DNA of 50,297 nucleotides from NCBI GenBank assembly GCA_007693535.1, contig REDK01000130.1:1-50297 (forward strand). Reading direction: 5' to 3'. Source of the stretch: Chromatiaceae bacterium (GTDB taxonomy: Bacteria > Pseudomonadota > Gammaproteobacteria > Chromatiales > Chromatiaceae). Made by a program: the position numbers and the translations under genes. Below are positions 19,202 to 30,101 of the stretch, piece after piece. Within the stretch, counting starts at the first letter, position 1; every line of letters starts with the position of its first letter. The notes below the pieces were generated by a model. That model ran no database searches. It saw only the letters and a program-made list of their open reading frames with translations, and had not been told where the DNA came from.

Positions 19202-20650
19202 TCATTCGGTGTCTTCGCGGGGTGTCAGGCGGTCCTGCAACAGGGCATTGACCTGCTGGGGATTGGCCTTGCCCCGGCTCTGCTTCATCACCTGGCCGAC
19301 AAAGAAGCCGAACACCTTCTCCTTGCCGGCGCGATACTGTGCCACCTGCTCGGGATGGGCAGCCAGGATGCCGTCGATGATCGCGGCGATGGCGCCGCTG
19401 TCGGTGATCTGGGTCAGCCCGCGCGCGGCAATGATCGCATCCGCATCGCCTTCGGCAGCCCAGATGCCCTCGAAGACCTGCTTGGCGATGTTGCCGGAGA
19501 TGGTCCCATCCTGAATCCGCGCTAGCAGTCCGGCCAGGTGTTGCGGCGCGAGCGGACTGGCGGCGATCTCCAGGCCGGCCTTGTTCAGTGCCGCGGCCAG
19601 GGGGCCGTTGATCCAGTTGGCGGCGAGCTTGGCATCGCCGCCCGCTGCCACCGCCGCCGCGAAATAGTCCGCGGTCTCGCGACTGGCGGTCAGTAGCGCC
19701 GCATCGTAAGCGGACAGGCCGTACTGGCTGCACAGGCGCGCCCGCAGCGCCGCCGGCAGTTCCGGCAGATCGGCGGTGGCGGCAGCGATGAAGTCGGCAT
19801 CGATCTCTACCGGCAACAGGTCCGGATCGGGGAAATAGCGGTAATCGTTGGCCTCCTCCTTGCTGCGCATCGGGCGCGTCTCGTCCCTAATCGGATCATA
19901 CAGGCGGGTCTCCTGGGTCACCTCACCCCCGTCTTCGATCAGCTCGATCTGGCGTGCTACCTCGAACTCGATCGCCTTCTGCAGGAACCGAAAGGAGTTT
20001 AGGTTCTTGATCTCGGTGCGGGTGCCGAGGGCGGTGCTGCCGGCCGGGCGCACCGAGCAATTGGCGTCGACCCGGAACGAACCCTCCTGCATATTGCCGT
20101 CGCTGATGCCGATCCACCGCACCAGTTGATGGATGGCGCGGGCGTAGGCGAGCGCCTCGGCCGGCGAGCGCAGGTCGGGTTCGGAGACAATCTCCAGCAA
20201 CGGGGTGCCGGCGCGGTTGAGGTCGATCCCGGTCAGACCGTGGAAGTCCTCGTGCAGCGACTTGCCGGCGTCCTCTTCCAGATGGGCGCGGGTGATGCCG
20301 ATGCGCCGGCTGCTGCCGTCCGCGAGCACGATCTCGATCGCCCCGCGGCCGACGATGGGCAATTCATACTGGCTGATCTGATAGCCCTTGGGGAGGTCCG
20401 GATAGAAATAATTCTTGCGCGCGAAGACCGAGCGCGAGGCGATCTGTGCGCCAACTGCATGCCCGAAGCGCACCGCGCGCTGCACCGCGCCCAGGTTCAG
20501 CACCGGCAGCACGCCGGGCAGGCCCAGGTCCACCGCACAGGCCTGGGTATTGGGGGCGGCGCCGAAGGCGGTGGCGGCACCGGAGAAGATCTTGGAGGCG
20601 GTGGCGAGCTGGGTATGGATCTCCAGCCCGATGACGGTTTCCCATTGCAT
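19202..20650 (-). CDS. gatB: Asp-tRNA(Asn)/Glu-tRNA(Gln) amidotransferase subunit B
   Basis: Subunit B of the GatCAB amidotransferase, which converts mischarged Glu-tRNA(Gln) and/or Asp-tRNA(Asn) to the correct aminoacyl-tRNA. The 482 residues begin [22 protein letters not shown], the GLEIH signature of the cradle domain, which holds the kinase site and catalytic metal site. Further signatures are [16 protein letters not shown] and the helical YqeY-like tail domain (about residues 330-475) that grips tRNA. It is the third gene of gatC-gatA-gatB, 89 bases after gatA. Confidence 0.97.
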   Translation of the reverse strand: MQWETVIGLEIHTQLATASKIFSGAATAFGAAPNTQACAVDLGLPGVLPVLNLGAVQRAVRFGHAVGAQIASRSVFARKNYFYPDLPKGYQISQYELPIVGRGAIEIVLADGSSRRIGITRAHLEEDAGKSLHEDFHGLTGIDLNRAGTPLLEIVSEPDLRSPAEALAYARAIHQLVRWIGISDGNMQEGSFRVDANCSVRPAGSTALGTRTEIKNLNSFRFLQKAIEFEVARQIELIEDGGEVTQETRLYDPIRDETRPMRSKEEANDYRYFPDPDLLPVEIDADFIAAATADLPELPAALRARLCSQYGLSAYDAALLTASRETADYFAAAVAAGGDAKLAANWINGPLAAALNKAGLEIAASPLAPQHLAGLLARIQDGTISGNIAKQVFEGIWAAEGDADAIIAARGLTQITDSGAIAAIIDGILAAHPEQVAQYRAGKEKVFGFFVGQVMKQSRGKANPQQVNALLQDRLTPREDTE

Positions 20651-20739
20651 GCCGGGGGCCTTGATGCTGGTGTGGTGGCACGATTCGCCTGGCCCGGCCT
20701 GGATGTCTGTTGCGCCGGGCCGGTGATACGGGGCCGACT

Positions 20740-22194
20740 CTACGCGAACCCCGCCGGTCGTGCCTGATGCCAGTCGGTGGCTTGCTGCAGGCGGTGGGCG
20801 GCGTTGAGTAGGCGGCCCTCGGCGAAATAGTTACCGATGAGCTGCAGCCCGGCCGGCAGGCCAGCGACCGGGGCCACCGGGAGCGACAGCCCGGGCAAGC
20901 CGGCGAGGTTGGTGGCGATGGTGTAGATGTCGTTCAGATACATGGCCACCGGATCGCTGGTCTTGGCACCGAGCGCGAAAGCGGTGGTGGGGGTGGTTGG
21001 TCCCATGATCAGGTCCACCTGCTCGAAGGCGCGTCGGAAGTCGGCGGCGATCAACTGCCGGACCTGCTGGGCCTTGAGGTAATAGGCATCGTAATAGCCG
21101 GCGGACAGGGCATAGGTGCCGATCATGATGCGCCGCTTGACCTCGGCGCCGAAGCCCTCGGCGCGGCTGCGCCGATAGAGGTCGTCGAGGTCGCTGGGGT
21201 CGGCGCAGCGATGGCCGTAGCGCACGCCATCGAAGCGGGCGAGGTTGGATGAGCATTCGGCCGGGGCGACGACGTAATAGACCGGGACCGACAGCGGGCT
21301 GTTGGGCAGGCTGATGTCGCTCACCGTCGCGCCGAGGGATTCATAGACGCCGATGGCGGCGGTGACCGCGGCAGCGACGCCAGCGTCGAGGCCGGCACCG
21401 AAGTATTCCTGCGGCAGGCCGATGCGCAGGCCGGCGAGGTCGGCATCGAGCCCGGCGACATAGTCCGGGACCGGACGGTCCACGCTGGTAGAGTCGCGTG
21501 CGTCGAAGCCGGCCATGGCGCCGAGCAGCACGGCGGCATCGGCAGCGCTGTTGGCGAGCACGCCGGCCTGATCCAGGCTGGAGGCAAAGGCGATCATGCC
21601 CCAGCGTGAACAGCGCCCATAGGTGGGTTTGATGCCGGTGATGCCGCAGAAGGCCGCCGGTTGGCGAATGGAGCCACCGGTGTCGGTGCCGGTCGCGGCG
21701 ACACAAAGGCGTGCGGCGACCGCGGCGGCCGAGCCGCCGGAGGAGCCGCCAGGGACGCGGGTCAGGTCCCACGGGTTGTGCACCGGGCCGTAGTAGCTGG
21801 TCTCGTTGGAGGAGCCCATCGCGAACTCGTCCATATTGGTCTTGCCCAGCACGACGGCCCCGGCGGCCGCGAGCCGAGCGCTCACGGTGGCCTCGTAGGG
21901 GGCGATGAAGTGCTCCAGCATGCGCGAGCCGCAGGTGGTCCTAATCCCGGCGGTGCAGAAGATGTCCTTGTGGGCGATGGGGATGCCGGTGAGCGGGCCG
22001 GCCCGATCGGCAGCCAGGGCGGCATCGGCGGCATCGGCGGCGGCGCGGGCGGCATCCGCGGTCACCGTGATGAAGCTGTTCAGGGCGCCATCCAGGCGCT
22101 CGATCCGAGCCAGGTAATGCTCGGTGAGTTCACGGCTGGAGAAGTGGCGCGCCCGCAGCCCGGCGGCCAGCGCGGCGAGGGATTGGTCGTGCAT
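20740..22194 (-). CDS. gatA: Glutamyl-tRNA(Gln) amidotransferase subunit A
   Basis: Amidase subunit that releases ammonia from glutamine for the GatB reaction. The 484 residues contain the amidase signature with a Ser-cisSer-Lys triad. The lysine is in [11 protein letters not shown] (about residue 77). The serine-rich motif is [17 protein letters not shown] (about 147-163), and the nucleophile serine lies in [17 protein letters not shown] (about 167-183). Length and order match GatA of other bacteria. It starts 30 bases after the gatC stop. Confidence 0.97.
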   Translation of the reverse strand: MHDQSLAALAAGLRARHFSSRELTEHYLARIERLDGALNSFITVTADAARAAADAADAALAADRAGPLTGIPIAHKDIFCTAGIRTTCGSRMLEHFIAPYEATVSARLAAAGAVVLGKTNMDEFAMGSSNETSYYGPVHNPWDLTRVPGGSSGGSAAAVAARLCVAATGTDTGGSIRQPAAFCGITGIKPTYGRCSRWGMIAFASSLDQAGVLANSAADAAVLLGAMAGFDARDSTSVDRPVPDYVAGLDADLAGLRIGLPQEYFGAGLDAGVAAAVTAAIGVYESLGATVSDISLPNSPLSVPVYYVVAPAECSSNLARFDGVRYGHRCADPSDLDDLYRRSRAEGFGAEVKRRIMIGTYALSAGYYDAYYLKAQQVRQLIAADFRRAFEQVDLIMGPTTPTTAFALGAKTSDPVAMYLNDIYTIATNLAGLPGLSLPVAPVAGLPAGLQLIGNYFAEGRLLNAAHRLQQATDWHQARPAGFA

Positions 22195-22224
22195 GCGTGC
22201 GTGGGGCTCAGGTTGCGGTTGCGG

Positions 22225-22512
22225 TCATTCCACTACCCGGGGGACCAGGTAGAGCCCGCCCTCGGACAGGGGGGCGAGGCGCTGGAAGCGCTCGCGCTGA
22301 TCCGCTTCGGTGACCAGGTCCGGGCGCAGACGCTGGCTCTGGTGCAGTGGGTGGGCCATCGGCTCGACCCCGGTCGTGTCGATGCCGTTCATCTGCTCGA
22401 CCAGTCCGAGGATGCTGGTCAGTTCGGTGGCGTAATGCTCGAGTTCGGCGTCATCGACGGCGAGCTTGGCGAGCTGGGCGATCTTGGCAACGTCGCTGCG
22501 GTCGAGGTTCAT
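22225..22512 (-). CDS. gatC: Glutamyl-tRNA(Gln) amidotransferase subunit C
   Basis: Small stabilising subunit that wraps around GatA and tethers it to GatB. The 95 residues show the family pattern: [29 protein letters not shown], then the linker motif GVEPMAHP and the C-terminal [20 protein letters not shown]. It is the first gene of gatCAB and divergent from mreB, a common arrangement in Gammaproteobacteria. The presence of gatCAB suggests that at least one of Gln-tRNA or Asn-tRNA is made by transamidation. Confidence 0.96.
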   Translation of the reverse strand: MNLDRSDVAKIAQLAKLAVDDAELEHYATELTSILGLVEQMNGIDTTGVEPMAHPLHQSQRLRPDLVTEADQRERFQRLAPLSEGGLYLVPRVVE

Positions 22513-24284
<1,772 letters not shown>

Positions 24285-24356
24285 AGCCAGGTGTGGCCGA
24301 GGCCGGTCGCGGGCCATGCCAAGGGCCGCTGACCGAGGGTCGGGGGGCATGCGCAT

Positions 24357-25319
24357 GTGCTCGCAACGGGTTGGTTGCCGTCGGCCCGGGTCGGCGGCGC
24401 GGAGGTAGGGGCCATCAAGCCGCTGTTTGTTCGAGGGCCATCACCGCTGCTGCGACTCGCGGTCGCGGTGACCCTGTCGCTCGCCCTCATCATCGCCGAT
24501 CGGCACTATCAGCACCTCGATTTGCTGCGCTCAACCCTCTCGGTGGTGGTCTATCCAGTGCATTATCTGGCGGCGCTGCCGAGCCGCCTGGCCCGCGCCA
24601 TGGACGGGCGTTTGGCCACCGAGGCTGACCTGCGCGAGCGTAATGCCTTGCTGGAGCGCGAAAACCTGGAGTTGCGCGGGCGCATGCAGACGTTCGAGGC
24701 GATGCTGGCGGAGAATCGCCGGCTGCGGGATCTGCTGGGTTCGTCGCTAAAGCTCGGCGAGCGGGTTCTGGTGGCGGAATTGCTGTCGGTGGACCTGGCC
24801 CCGTACCGCCAGCAGGTGCTAGTGGACAAGGGCTCGCTCTACGGGGTCTACGTGGGCCAGCCGGTGCTCGATGCCAACGCGGTGATGGGGCAGGTCGTCG
24901 CCACCAGCCCACTCACGGCGACCGTGTTGCTGATTACCGATCCCGCTCATTCGCTGCCGGTACAGGTCAATCGCAACGGCCTAAGGACCATTGCCACTGG
25001 TAGCGGCATCGTCAACCAGCTGAACCTCTCGCATCTGCCCAAGAATGCCGATATCCGCCGCGGCGATCTGCTGGTCACGTCTGGCATGGGCGGGGTGTTT
25101 CCGCCCGGCTATCCGGTGGCGCGGGTGACTCTGGTGGACGATGATCCCAACAGCCAGTTCGCGACCGTACTGGCGGAGCCCACCGCGCGCCTGGATCGCA
25201 GCCATGAGGTCTTGCTGGTTTGGACCCTCACGCCGCCGCTTGCCGATGGGGTGCTGAGCGCCGCCGAGGCAGGGTCGCAGGACGACCCGCCGCAGCGGGC
25301 GCCGGGGCCGCAACCATGA
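24357..25319 (+). CDS. mreC: Cell-shape protein MreC; true start uncertain
   Basis: Bitopic inner-membrane protein that organises the elongasome in the periplasm. One membrane helix lies in LLRLAVAVTLSLALIIA, a coiled coil follows (about DLRERNALLERENLELRGRM), and then the beta-rich domain with QQVLVDKGSLYGVYVGQPV and GDLLVTSGMGGVFPPGYPV. The coordinates use the first standard start in frame (GTG 24357; TTG 24375 is also possible). Relatives, however, begin M(I)KPLF.RGPS. Here that point is the codon ATC at 24414-24416, preceded by a strong GGAGG at 24401-24405 with ideal spacing. Either ATC is used as a start or the base is a mutation or error. The gene overlaps mreD by four bases (ATGA). 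Confidence 0.93.
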   Translation: MLATGWLPSARVGGAEVGAIKPLFVRGPSPLLRLAVAVTLSLALIIADRHYQHLDLLRSTLSVVVYPVHYLAALPSRLARAMDGRLATEADLRERNALLERENLELRGRMQTFEAMLAENRRLRDLLGSSLKLGERVLVAELLSVDLAPYRQQVLVDKGSLYGVYVGQPVLDANAVMGQVVATSPLTATVLLITDPAHSLPVQVNRNGLRTIATGSGIVNQLNLSHLPKNADIRRGDLLVTSGMGGVFPPGYPVARVTLVDDDPNSQFATVLAEPTARLDRSHEVLLVWTLTPPLADGVLSAAEAGSQDDPPQRAPGPQP

Positions 25320-25816
25320 GCGGCGCGCCCCCCCAGGGTACTGGCCTGATCCTTGCGACCCTGTTTGTCGCCCTGTGCCTGAGTGTACTGCCGATGCCGG
25401 TCTGGGCCAGCGCCTATCGGCCGCAATGGCTGGCGTTAACGCTGATTTTCTGGACCCTGACCCTACCCACGCGGGTTGGTGTGTTTTGGGCCTTTGGCGC
25501 CGGTATTCTCCAGGACGTGGTAGCCGGCTCGCTGCTGGGCGGTCATGCCCTGAGCCTGTCGGTAGTCGCTTATCTAACCCTGGAACTGCACCAGCGCATC
25601 TTGCCGTTTCCGCTTTGGCAGCAGGCGGTGTCGGTCTGGCTGTTGCTGCTGCTGGAGCGTCTGCTCTCGCTGTGGCTGCTGGGTGCCGCTGGCCAGCCGA
25701 CGCCGGCCTTGAACTACTGGTTGCCGACCTTCGTCGGTATGCTGTTGTGGCCCTGGTTGGCAACCGTGTTGCAGCGCCTGCGCCAGCGGTTTCGGGTCGG
25801 TACGACCGATCAGTAG
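25316..25816 (+). CDS. mreD: Rod-shape membrane protein MreD
   Basis: Small polytopic membrane protein of the elongasome, 166 residues. About five hydrophobic helices are visible. The conserved core holds YRPQWLALTLIFWTL, the family motif GVFWAFGAGILQDVVAGSLLGGHALSL, and YLTLELHQRILPFPLWQQ. The start overlaps the mreC stop (ATGA), so translation is coupled. The next gene, mrdA, begins 140 bases later, so all five shape genes may form one unit. Confidence 0.95.
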   Translation: MSGAPPQGTGLILATLFVALCLSVLPMPVWASAYRPQWLALTLIFWTLTLPTRVGVFWAFGAGILQDVVAGSLLGGHALSLSVVAYLTLELHQRILPFPLWQQAVSVWLLLLLERLLSLWLLGAAGQPTPALNYWLPTFVGMLLWPWLATVLQRLRQRFRVGTTDQ

Positions 25817-25956
25817 CGGGAATGTCCGCTGCTGGCTGCGCCCGTTCCTGGTGCCGATTCCGGTTCTGACCGGTCCAGGTCGATGCGCTGCCGCGCCCGG
25901 CGGCAGCAGCGTCGCCCCCGGCCGTCGATCCCTCTCATCACCCGCGTCCCGACTGC

Positions 25957-27828
25957 ATGCCTGAACTCGATTTCACCGACCACCGCGAGGATGCATCCCT
26001 GTTCACCCGGCGCGCCCTGATGGTGGCGCTGCTGGCGGTACTGGCTCTCGCCGCCGTGGTGGGCCGGCTGGTGCAATTGCAGGTCCATGAACACGAGCGC
26101 TTCTCGACCCTTTCGGAAGACAATCGCATCCGTATCCAACCGCTGCCGCCGAGCCGCGGGCTGATCTACGATGCCCACGGCGTACTTCTAGCCGACAACG
26201 TGCCCTCCTATTCGCTGACCATTACCCCGGAGAAGGTGTCGAACCTGCACGATACCATCGAGGCCCTGGGGCAGGTGCTGCCGATCAGCGACCTCGACCG
26301 CGAGCGCTTCCGCCGTCTGCTGCCCCATCGGCGTCGCTTCGAGGGGGTGCCGATCCGCCTCGATCTGGACGATCTGGACCGCGCCCGCTTCGCCGTGGTC
26401 AGTCATCGCTTCCCCGGCGTCGATATTCAGGCCGACCTCTCACGCTACTATCCTGAGGGTGAGCACACCGCTCATGTGGTCGGCTATGTGGGCCGTATCA
26501 GCGAGCGTGACATGGAGGAGATCGATGTCTCCAACTATGCCGGCTCCACCCACATCGGCAAGATCGGCGTCGAGCGCGCGCGCGAGGAGTGGCTGCACGG
26601 GCGCGTCGGCCATGAGCAGGCGGTTGTCAATGCCCGCGGCCGGGTGCTGGAGCGGCGCCGGCAGACGGCCCCGGTACCAGGGCGCGATCTGCATCTGTTT
26701 CTGGATATCGAATTGCAGAAGGCGGCCGAGGCGGCCCTGGGCAACGAGCGCGGCGCGGTGGTCGCACTGGACCCCAACACCGGCGGCATCCTGGCGCTGG
26801 CCAGCATGCCGACCTACGATCCCAATCCCTTCGTCGGCGGCATCGGCGTCAGCGCCTTCGCCGCGCTGCGCGACGACCCGGAGAAACCTCTCTATAATCG
26901 TGCCATTCGCGGCCAGTATCCGCCCGGTTCCACCATCAAGCAGTTCGTCGCCTTGGCCGGACTGGCCAGCGGTGTCATCGGCACCCGGGATCGTGTCCAT
27001 TGCAGCGGCGCCTTCCAGTTGCCGGGCCAGAGCCACCGCTATCGCTGCTGGCGGCGCAGCGGGCATGGCGGGCTGGCCATGCACGCGGCCATCGTGCAGT
27101 CCTGCGATGTCTATTTCTATCGTCTGGCCACCGATCTCGGCATCGAGCGCATGAACCGCTACCTGGCCAGCTTCGGTTTCGGCGAGCGCACCGGGGCCGA
27201 CATCGCCGGCGAACTCGGTGGACTGCTGCCGTCGCCGGAATGGAAGCGGCGCACCCGCAATCAGCCTTGGTTCGCTGGCGAGACGGTCATCGTCGGCATC
27301 GGTCAGGGGGCCTTCTTGGCGACGCCGTTGCAACTCGCCGCGGCTACGGCCGCGATTGCCAACCGTGGCCGTTTCGTGGTGCCACGGTTAGTGCGTGCCA
27401 CCCGCGCCGGTATCGGCGACCCGCTGGAGCCGACGCCGATGGAGGTTCGCGAGATCGATGACAAGGACCCGCAGCATTGGCAGGCGATCATCGATGCGAT
27501 GGTGGCGGTGGTGGAGGGGCCGGGTGGTACTGCCCGGCGCATCCGCAATCCGCATTACCGAATCGCCGGCAAGACCGGCACCTCGCAAGTCTTCAGCCTG
27601 CGCGGTGGCACCTACAACGCGGCCCGGCTGCCCAAGCATCTGCACGATCATGCCCTGTTCGTGGCCTTCGCGCCGGTGGAGGAGCCGCGCATCGCGGTGG
27701 CGGTGATCGTCGAGAATGGTGGCGGTGGTGGTGCCACTGCGGCACCCATCGCTGGTGCCCTCATCGACTACTATCTGCGTGGCACACCGATCCCCGGAAC
27801 CGCCGCGGCCAGCTCCTCGGGCCGCTAA
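25957..27828 (+). CDS. mrdA: Penicillin-binding protein 2 (elongation transpeptidase)
   Basis: Class B PBP that cross-links peptidoglycan during cell elongation with RodA. The 623 residues have an N-terminal membrane helix (about 20-40), then a pedestal domain starting RIQPLPPSRGLIYDAHG and the C-terminal transpeptidase domain. Catalytic motifs are GSTIK (Ser325, Lys328), SCD at 382-384 (the usual SxN position, with Asp as in many PBP2 proteins) and KTGTSQ at 539-544. The Ala/Ser-rich tail is short. It is followed by rodA 33 bases later, the standard partner. Confidence 0.97.
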   Translation: MPELDFTDHREDASLFTRRALMVALLAVLALAAVVGRLVQLQVHEHERFSTLSEDNRIRIQPLPPSRGLIYDAHGVLLADNVPSYSLTITPEKVSNLHDTIEALGQVLPISDLDRERFRRLLPHRRRFEGVPIRLDLDDLDRARFAVVSHRFPGVDIQADLSRYYPEGEHTAHVVGYVGRISERDMEEIDVSNYAGSTHIGKIGVERAREEWLHGRVGHEQAVVNARGRVLERRRQTAPVPGRDLHLFLDIELQKAAEAALGNERGAVVALDPNTGGILALASMPTYDPNPFVGGIGVSAFAALRDDPEKPLYNRAIRGQYPPGSTIKQFVALAGLASGVIGTRDRVHCSGAFQLPGQSHRYRCWRRSGHGGLAMHAAIVQSCDVYFYRLATDLGIERMNRYLASFGFGERTGADIAGELGGLLPSPEWKRRTRNQPWFAGETVIVGIGQGAFLATPLQLAAATAAIANRGRFVVPRLVRATRAGIGDPLEPTPMEVREIDDKDPQHWQAIIDAMVAVVEGPGGTARRIRNPHYRIAGKTGTSQVFSLRGGTYNAARLPKHLHDHALFVAFAPVEEPRIAVAVIVENGGGGGATAAPIAGALIDYYLRGTPIPGTAAASSSGR

Positions 27829-27861
27829 ACCGCCGGTCCAGCCCGAGCTTGCCATCCGCGC

Positions 27862-28986
27862 ATGTCGCTGCCTGGTTTGACACCGATCCTGGACCCGCGT
27901 CGCCCTGGCTACCTGGCGCGGCTGCATCTGGATCTACCGCTGCTGCTCGGGCTGCTGTTGCTGTGCGGCCTGGGGCTGCTGGTGCTCTACAGTGCGTCCG
28001 ACCATTCGCGCCTGCAGGTAGAACGCCAGGCGCTGCGCCTTGGGCTGGCGTTCCTGATCATGCTGATCCTCGCCCAGGTGCCGCCGGCACTGCTGAAGCG
28101 TTGGTCGCTGCCGCTGTTGCTGATCGGCTTGCTGCTGCTGCTGGCGGTGCTTGCCGTCGGCGAGGTGGGCAAGGGTGCCCAGCGCTGGCTGGACCTTGGC
28201 GTGGTCCGGTTTCAGCCGTCGGAACTGCTCAAGCTGGCAGTGCCCATGACCCTGGCCTGGTATCTGGCGCGGCGCCCGCTACCGCCGCGGCTATTCGACG
28301 TCTTGGTGGCGGCTGGGCTGGTCTCGGTGCCGGTGCTGCTGATTGCCAAACAGCCAGACCTCGGTACCGCCTTGCTGGTGGGCAGCGCTGGCGCCATGGT
28401 GCTGTTCCTGGCCGGGCTGCGCTGGTGGCTGATCCTGACCCTGCTCGCCAGCGCCGCGGCGGCGGCCCCGATCCTGTGGTTGGCGATGCGTGACTATCAG
28501 CGCCAGCGGGTGCTGACCTTTCTCGATCCCGGGTCCGATCCCCTCGGGGCCGGCTGGCATATCCTGCAGTCGCAGATCGCCATCGGTTCGGGCGGCATCG
28601 AGGGCAAGGGCTGGCTCAAAGGGACCCAGTCCCACCTGGAGTTTCTGCCCGAGCGCTCCACCGATTTCATCTTCGCCGTGATCGGCGAGGAGCTGGGGCT
28701 GGCGGGCACGCTGCCGTTGCTCGGTCTTTATCTGCTCATCGTGCTTCGCGGGCTCTATATCGCGGCCAAGGCGCCGGATGTGTTCGGCCGGTTGTTGGCC
28801 GGTGCGCTGTCGATGGTCTTCTTTGTCTACCTGTTTGTGAATGCCGGGATGGTGGTGGGATTGTTGCCGGTGGTCGGCGTGCCCCTGCCGCTGATCAGTT
28901 ACGGAGGTACCTCCGCAGTCACCATTCTGGCCGGCTTTGGCATGGTGATGTCCATTCACACGCATCGCAAACGCCTTCAATCGTAA
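27862..28986 (+). CDS. rodA: Peptidoglycan glycosyltransferase RodA (SEDS)
   Basis: Integral-membrane SEDS polymerase that makes glycan strands from lipid II with PBP2. The 374 residues form about ten helices. Conserved stretches include the ..GAQRWLDLG region (here VGKGAQRWLDLGVVRFQPSELLKL), PDLGTALLV, GWHILQSQIAIGSGGIEGKGW, FLPERSTDFIFAVIGEELGL and the C-terminal GVPLPLISYGGTS. The catalytic aspartate of the family lies in the WLDLG/PDLGT region. It starts 33 bases after mrdA. Confidence 0.97.
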   Translation: MSLPGLTPILDPRRPGYLARLHLDLPLLLGLLLLCGLGLLVLYSASDHSRLQVERQALRLGLAFLIMLILAQVPPALLKRWSLPLLLIGLLLLLAVLAVGEVGKGAQRWLDLGVVRFQPSELLKLAVPMTLAWYLARRPLPPRLFDVLVAAGLVSVPVLLIAKQPDLGTALLVGSAGAMVLFLAGLRWWLILTLLASAAAAAPILWLAMRDYQRQRVLTFLDPGSDPLGAGWHILQSQIAIGSGGIEGKGWLKGTQSHLEFLPERSTDFIFAVIGEELGLAGTLPLLGLYLLIVLRGLYIAAKAPDVFGRLLAGALSMVFFVYLFVNAGMVVGLLPVVGVPLPLISYGGTSAVTILAGFGMVMSIHTHRKRLQS

Positions 28987-28998
28987 CGGCTTCGCGCC

Positions 28999-29025
28999 TA
29001 TACTCCAAGTGTTGTATCAACAACA
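28999..29025 (+). promoter_or_regulatory. Candidate promoter/operator before the mltB-like gene
   Basis: In the 51 bases between rodA and the next gene there is a TATACT -10-like hexamer (28999-29004) with only a weak -35 match (TTCAAT). It is followed at 29010-29025 by a perfect inverted repeat, TGTTGT-ATCA-ACAACA. The repeat ends just before the GGAG ribosome-binding site of the mltB-like gene. It could be an operator at the start point or a small RNA hairpin affecting translation. Confidence 0.4.
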
Positions 29026-29037
29026 GATGGAGTCCCG

Positions 29038-30099
29038 ATGTCCAGTCCGAACACCCGCCGCACCGCCGCTTCCCGGCCCGCCTCCGGTCGGTCGGCCGCC
29101 CCGACGATGCGTATCCCGACCCTGACCCTGCTCCTCATGTCCCTGTTGCTTACTGTCACGACCGTGCTGGCCGAGCCGACGGCCTACGCGGCCGGACGGC
29201 GCGCCTTCATCGACCACATGGTGGCCGCCCACGGCCTGGACCGCGCCGAGGTCACTGCCCTGATGGCCGATGCCCGCTTCGAGCAGCGCATCATCGATGC
29301 GATGAACCGCCCCTTTGAGGCGCGGCCCTGGCATGCCTATCGCAGCCTGTTCCTGACCGACGAGCGAATTGCCGGCGGGGTTGCCTTCTGGAACGAGAAC
29401 GCCGACCTGCTGCGCCGGGCCGAGGCCGCCTACGGAGTGCCGGCCGGGATCATCGTTGCCATTATCGGGATCGAGACCAATTACGGCGGGCGGCTGGGGG
29501 ATTATCGGGCGCTGGATGCCCTGAGTACGCTGGGCTTTGCCTATCCGCGCCGGGCTGATTTCTTCCGCCGGGAACTCGGCGAGTTTCTGCTGTTGGCGCG
29601 GGAGGAGCAGGTCGATCCGCGCACCGCCTTGGGTTCCTATGCCGGCGCCCTGGGCAAGCCCCAGTTCATCCCTTCCAGCTATCGCGCCTACGCGGTGGAC
29701 TTCGATGGCGATGGGCGCCGCGACCTGTGGGACAGCAATGCCGATGTGATTGGCAGCGTCGGCAACTATCTGGCCCAGCACCGCTGGCGCCGCGGGGCGC
29801 CGATCGCCGCCCCGGCGCATCTGAGCCGCGGGCGGCCCGGGGTGGAGATCGGCGGTGGCCGCCCGCTGCGCCCCAACACCAGTGTCGCGGCACTGCGGGC
29901 GGCCGGGGTGGACGTCGCTGCCGAACTGCCGGGGTCGGCAACGGCAGCGCTGATCGAATTGGCCGGCGCGGATGGCCCCGAATACTGGGTGACGCTTGAC
30001 AATTTCTATGCCATCACCCGCTACAACCACAGCAACCTCTACGCCCTGGCCGTCCTGCAGTTGAGCCAGGCGATCGGCACCCAGCGTAGCGGCGACTGA
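29038..30099 (+). CDS. mltB: Lytic murein transglycosylase B-like
   Basis: Peptidoglycan lytic transglycosylase of the MltB/SltB family, 353 residues. The first 45 residues are a long signal region whose hydrophobic core is MRIPTLTLLLMSLLLTVTTVLA; there is no lipobox cysteine, so the product would be soluble or loosely attached. The SLT-like domain contains AIIGIETNYGG, with the catalytic glutamate at about residue 151. It also contains DALSTLGFAYPRRADFFRREL, LGSYAGALGKPQFIPSSYRAYAVDFDGDGRRDLW and the C-terminal NFYAITRYNHSNLYALAVLQL. A GGAG ribosome-binding site precedes the start. It is followed two bases later by rlpA, a common pair. Confidence 0.92.
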   Translation: MSSPNTRRTAASRPASGRSAAPTMRIPTLTLLLMSLLLTVTTVLAEPTAYAAGRRAFIDHMVAAHGLDRAEVTALMADARFEQRIIDAMNRPFEARPWHAYRSLFLTDERIAGGVAFWNENADLLRRAEAAYGVPAGIIVAIIGIETNYGGRLGDYRALDALSTLGFAYPRRADFFRRELGEFLLLAREEQVDPRTALGSYAGALGKPQFIPSSYRAYAVDFDGDGRRDLWDSNADVIGSVGNYLAQHRWRRGAPIAAPAHLSRGRPGVEIGGGRPLRPNTSVAALRAAGVDVAAELPGSATAALIELAGADGPEYWVTLDNFYAITRYNHSNLYALAVLQLSQAIGTQRSGD

Positions 30100-30101
30100 A
30101 C

